From: Trochalopteron elliotii
Taxonomy: Eukaryota; Chordata; Aves; Passeriformes; Leiothrichidae
Direction: 5' to 3'
Assembly: GCA_024734555.1 (NCBI GenBank)
Contig: JANPWX010000061.1
Location: forward strand, 2,422,830-2,486,829
Length of the DNA: 64,000 bases
In this document: one piece after another, positions 61,088 through 64,000 of the stretch
How positions within the stretch are numbered: position 1 is the first letter of the stretch
Layout: every line of letters starts with the position of its first letter
The notes under the pieces: model-generated
The model's input: the letters and a program-made list of their open reading frames with translations, nothing else
Databases searched by the model: none
What the model was told of the DNA's origin: nothing
Program-made: the position numbers and the translations under genes

Positions 61088-63829
61088 GCAAGGCTCTTGG
61101 CGTCTTCCAGCACCTTCCAGGAGCCCCCAGCACCTCGGAGACCCACTTGACTCATCAGCACTTGGCTGAGAAAGTCAATTTGAAGCATGAAGTCATGCTT
61201 AGAAGACAAAATCAAGTGCTTCCTTTCATCAGAATCACTCTGCTCTGTAGCTTTCCTTTAGACTGCTTTAAGAGGGGATGCAGCTTGCAAGAGCAAGTCT
61301 TGTCAGGCATTACAGTTCTCTAGTTTGGAAACTGGGCTAGCTGAACAGGCTGCAGGACTGGTTGGAGGGAATGTCTACAGGCAGGCAAATCCAGGCTTAT
61401 CAAACTTGCTCTGCTTTTCAGAGTCATCTCCAGGCTCCTTTTTAGGAAAGAGATAAGTATAGGTGTAAACATGTAGCGCCTCATCAAAGCTCAGTTCACA
61501 TGAAGACCCACCAGTTTTCAACCTGTGTGAATTTTCAGAACCTTAAAAATGCCCTGGCATGGACCGTGATAGAAAATCTAGGCTAGATGGCAATCCATTT
61601 GTTTTCCTTAGTTGCCATTCACAGACTCTCTAGATTTCTAGAACAGGAATTTGAAACACTTTAATCAACTCAAAACAACTCTCCGGGCAGAACAGAAATG
61701 CTTAAAAATAAACATTATAATGCAAAGTAAAGAAACACATCAATTATTATAATTACAATCTATTAAACAAGTGGTAGCTTACCTCCCATTTTATTCTTGT
61801 ACCACTGACTTTTGAGAAGTCTCCCAAATTAAACTCTTATTTAAAAGATTTAATCTTTCCCTAATTATATATTTTAAATTTTTCTTCAGCAAATATTTGT
61901 GATGAAGTTTATTGAAAAGATTACAAATAAAGTAATCATTATGTGGCTCCACAGAAGTCTTTTCCCCAAATAAAAAAAGTGCATTTTTATCATCAGAGAC
62001 CAAGCAAGCAGATTTTGTCACAGCTCTTACAGCAATATGCAAATTATCCGAATACTGAGTCTCTCTAATCCACTTACTTAGGGAAAGAGGGAATAGAGGG
62101 GCAATTGTATTTCCATGGGAATACACCAGCTATGCTTTGATACTGCCAATCTCCTGAACCACGTTTCTGAACCATCCAGCCCATCCCAACGCTGGGGCAA
62201 GGCTGGGAGTGTCCTGGCACCTCTGGTGCCTACAGGAACAGCCCCTTCCCATGGCCAACAGAGAAACTGGGGCTTCCCTGGAGCTGCATCCTGGACCTGC
62301 CACATCCTGTGACATCCTGGACTATCAGGGGTATCTCCTCTAAAACAGAGGGTGCATGAGAAACCTGTCTCAGAAACAGAGAAACGCCCTGACACAACAC
62401 CACCACTTCCACTCCTGGAATAGGACTTCCTTACTGGACTTCTAAATAGGCTTCAGTTTGGCATCCAGCAGGTCAAAATAGACTGTGAAACAGCAGCTTG
62501 AGCATTCAGGAGCTAATACCAGGCCTTTGTTGTCAGGCTAGACAATCCCAAGAGCTTTAGCCCAGCAAAACTGACATAATCTCTGGTATTTGTGTATAAA
62601 ACAGGTGAGAAATGAAAACTCACCAAAGCTGACACCCCATATGCCTGGACACTGCATACAAGTATTTCTGGCTATTTCAGGAGGCAAAAAATCAGTGTCC
62701 ATAGGCAATAAACTGAAAATCTAACACCACTAAAGCCTGTTCCTGTAAAAGTTGCATAGCTACTTGGTTCAATTAAGAACTTTAATGTAAAATAAAGTGT
62801 TTAGCTTAGCAGGTACAAACGAACTTTTAGTGATGACAAAAAAACGGAGGAGAGAATTCCCCTATAAATATACAGAAGTTTTTCATGCTGCCTCACAACC
62901 ACACTGTATTCTTTTACAGCAGGGCACTTTGAGGTCAATACTTCTTATAAAAATAATGGAAAGGTTCCAAATAGTGATTTCATGGAGAGCTGGATCACAT
63001 AATTCCTTATCAGAAAGCAAGGAAGAAAGTTTATTACATGCATTTACCAATCTCTTGATAACTCTGCAGCCACACATGCCAACTTAAAAATAAAGGACGG
63101 GACAAAAATAGAAGCTTTTTTCTTTTAGTACCAAGACTTACAGGATTAAGATAGCAGAGAAAGATGGTGCAACATATGCAAGTTAAGACAGGATGGCTTC
63201 TAATATATGTAGGCAATAAAAAATGCAAACAAGGCTAGATGATGTACTGCAGAAAGACTTTCTCAATAGCTGTACAATTTGCTTATAAAGTTTTACAAGC
63301 AAAGATTAAGGGGAGGAGGGAGAATATCCCTTCAGCAGGATGAAAGCCAGCAGCTTTTGCAGTCTTACAGCCCCTTCTCAAGATGAGAGAGGAGTGAGGG
63401 AAAAGTGACAAAAGCTGGATGTTACTGTAGCCCTCACTTCAGAACCAGAGCCTGATCCATTCTGGCAACACCGAAGGCTGTCTAGTTTAGTGACATGAAG
63501 ATTCAAAGGTCTGAAACGCAACAGCGACTACACACTGCCTAATCTTTAACATGAAACGGGAACATACTCAGGAAGCAGACGCGCAGGGTCTTATAGGGAA
63601 CTTTTCCTTCTCTAGACTCCTCGGCAGCTCGGTGACTCGCACAGACTCAGCACAATTCAAACACAGCACTCCCGCAAAGCACACTCAGAGAGAGAACAGC
63701 AGATCTTCTGAAATGCCACGGGACACAGCTTCAGGAACCAAAATGCCGTAACTACACCTCTCTACACCGTATTTATCACCACCATTATTAGCGTGAGAGC
63801 AGGCTATGCAGAGAATCTCTCAGCACAAG

Positions 63830-64000
63830 TTTTACGCCCCGCCGGAGCCACCGGCCGCTCGGGATGAGTTTGGGTCCCCGGCCAGGGCGTCTCGGCCCCC
63901 GGCGGGGCAGGGATGCGGAGCGGTCCCGGCTGGGGACCGCCGGGGACAGGCGCCGGCTCCATCCCCGCTCCGGGCCCTGAGCAAAGCCGCGTTCCCTCCG
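63830..64000. promoter_or_regulatory. CpG-island shoulder, probably of the ITGAV promoter/exon 1
   Basis: The final 170 bases are very GC-rich with dense CpG (for example CCGCCGGAG, GCCGGCTCC in plus or minus sense), unlike the AT-rich intron beside them. The position just upstream of ITGAV exon 2 on the minus strand fits the inner edge of the promoter island that covers exon 1 in other vertebrates. No core promoter element can be assigned here. Confidence 0.55.

Larger units (their letters stand above)
60307..64000 (-). other. ITGAV: ITGAV intron 1 (partial)
   Basis: Runs from the exon 2 acceptor to the window end with no coding exon seen. It holds a perfect 19-bp inverted repeat at 61047-61087. 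GC and CpG rise steeply from about 63540 to the end. No signal-peptide or FNLDV-type mature N-terminal sequence was found, so exon 1 lies beyond 64000. Confidence 0.8.

Noticed and set aside
60892..61323. A 143-codon plus-strand frame in ITGAV intron 1
   Set aside because: Antisense to the gene and running through the perfect inverted repeat, which also gives a mirrored frame on the other strand. Nothing protein-like.
63830..64000. ITGAV exon 1 inside the window
   Set aside because: Minus-strand translation of the GC-rich end shows no signal peptide or the expected FNLDV/GSYFGF-type sequence, so the exon must lie further upstream.

Overview
The window is vertebrate nuclear DNA, almost certainly from a bird. 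Two things show this: several truncated CR1 retroposons ending in degenerate ATTCTGTG-type 8-mers, which are the hallmark of avian genomes, and a multi-exon gene whose protein matches avian integrin alpha-V (C-terminus GEGTSEA, as I recall for chicken, rather than GEGNSET in mammals). It is an ordinary euchromatic region with long introns, low CpG and sparse repeats. I found no prokaryotic gene, CRISPR array or gene cluster.

The only gene that can be read directly is ITGAV on the minus strand. Exons 2 to 30 (numbered by the 30-exon mammalian gene) lie between 60306 and 23652. All 29 have canonical AG/GT boundaries, and their 2953 nt join into one uninterrupted frame: one base finishing a codon begun in exon 1, then 983 codons and a stop. 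Exon 1 (5' UTR, signal peptide, first mature residues) lies beyond 64000. The CpG-rich rise at about 63830-64000 is probably the inner shoulder of its CpG island. The protein runs in order through beta-propeller blades with four calcium loops, thigh, genu, calf-1, calf-2 with a dibasic heavy/light-chain cleavage site, one transmembrane helix and a GFFKR tail.

Below 23652 is the AT-rich ITGAV 3' UTR. The 3' end is not certain. The best poly(A) candidates are at about 18351 and 18051, with a more distal one at 15637. At 13900-14640 there is a CpG island broken by a 364-bp assembly gap (14156-14519), with a 5'-truncated CR1 (14637-15079) on its upstream shoulder. In amniotes FAM171B lies next downstream of ITGAV in the same orientation, so this island is probably the FAM171B promoter and first exon, and 1-13900 is probably its first intron. 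That is a synteny argument: no FAM171B coding sequence was recognised.

The rest is introns and intergenic sequence. They hold two related solo LTRs (5983-6285 and 26193-26492), each with its own target-site duplication, six or so CR1 fragments, simple repeats, a perfect 19-bp hairpin (61047-61087), a pair of competing hairpins (15357-15408), and a CpG-rich patch deep in ITGAV intron 2 (53050-53650) that looks like an internal promoter or enhancer. I saw no novel biological system. The best leads are the regulatory candidates and the repeat insertions.
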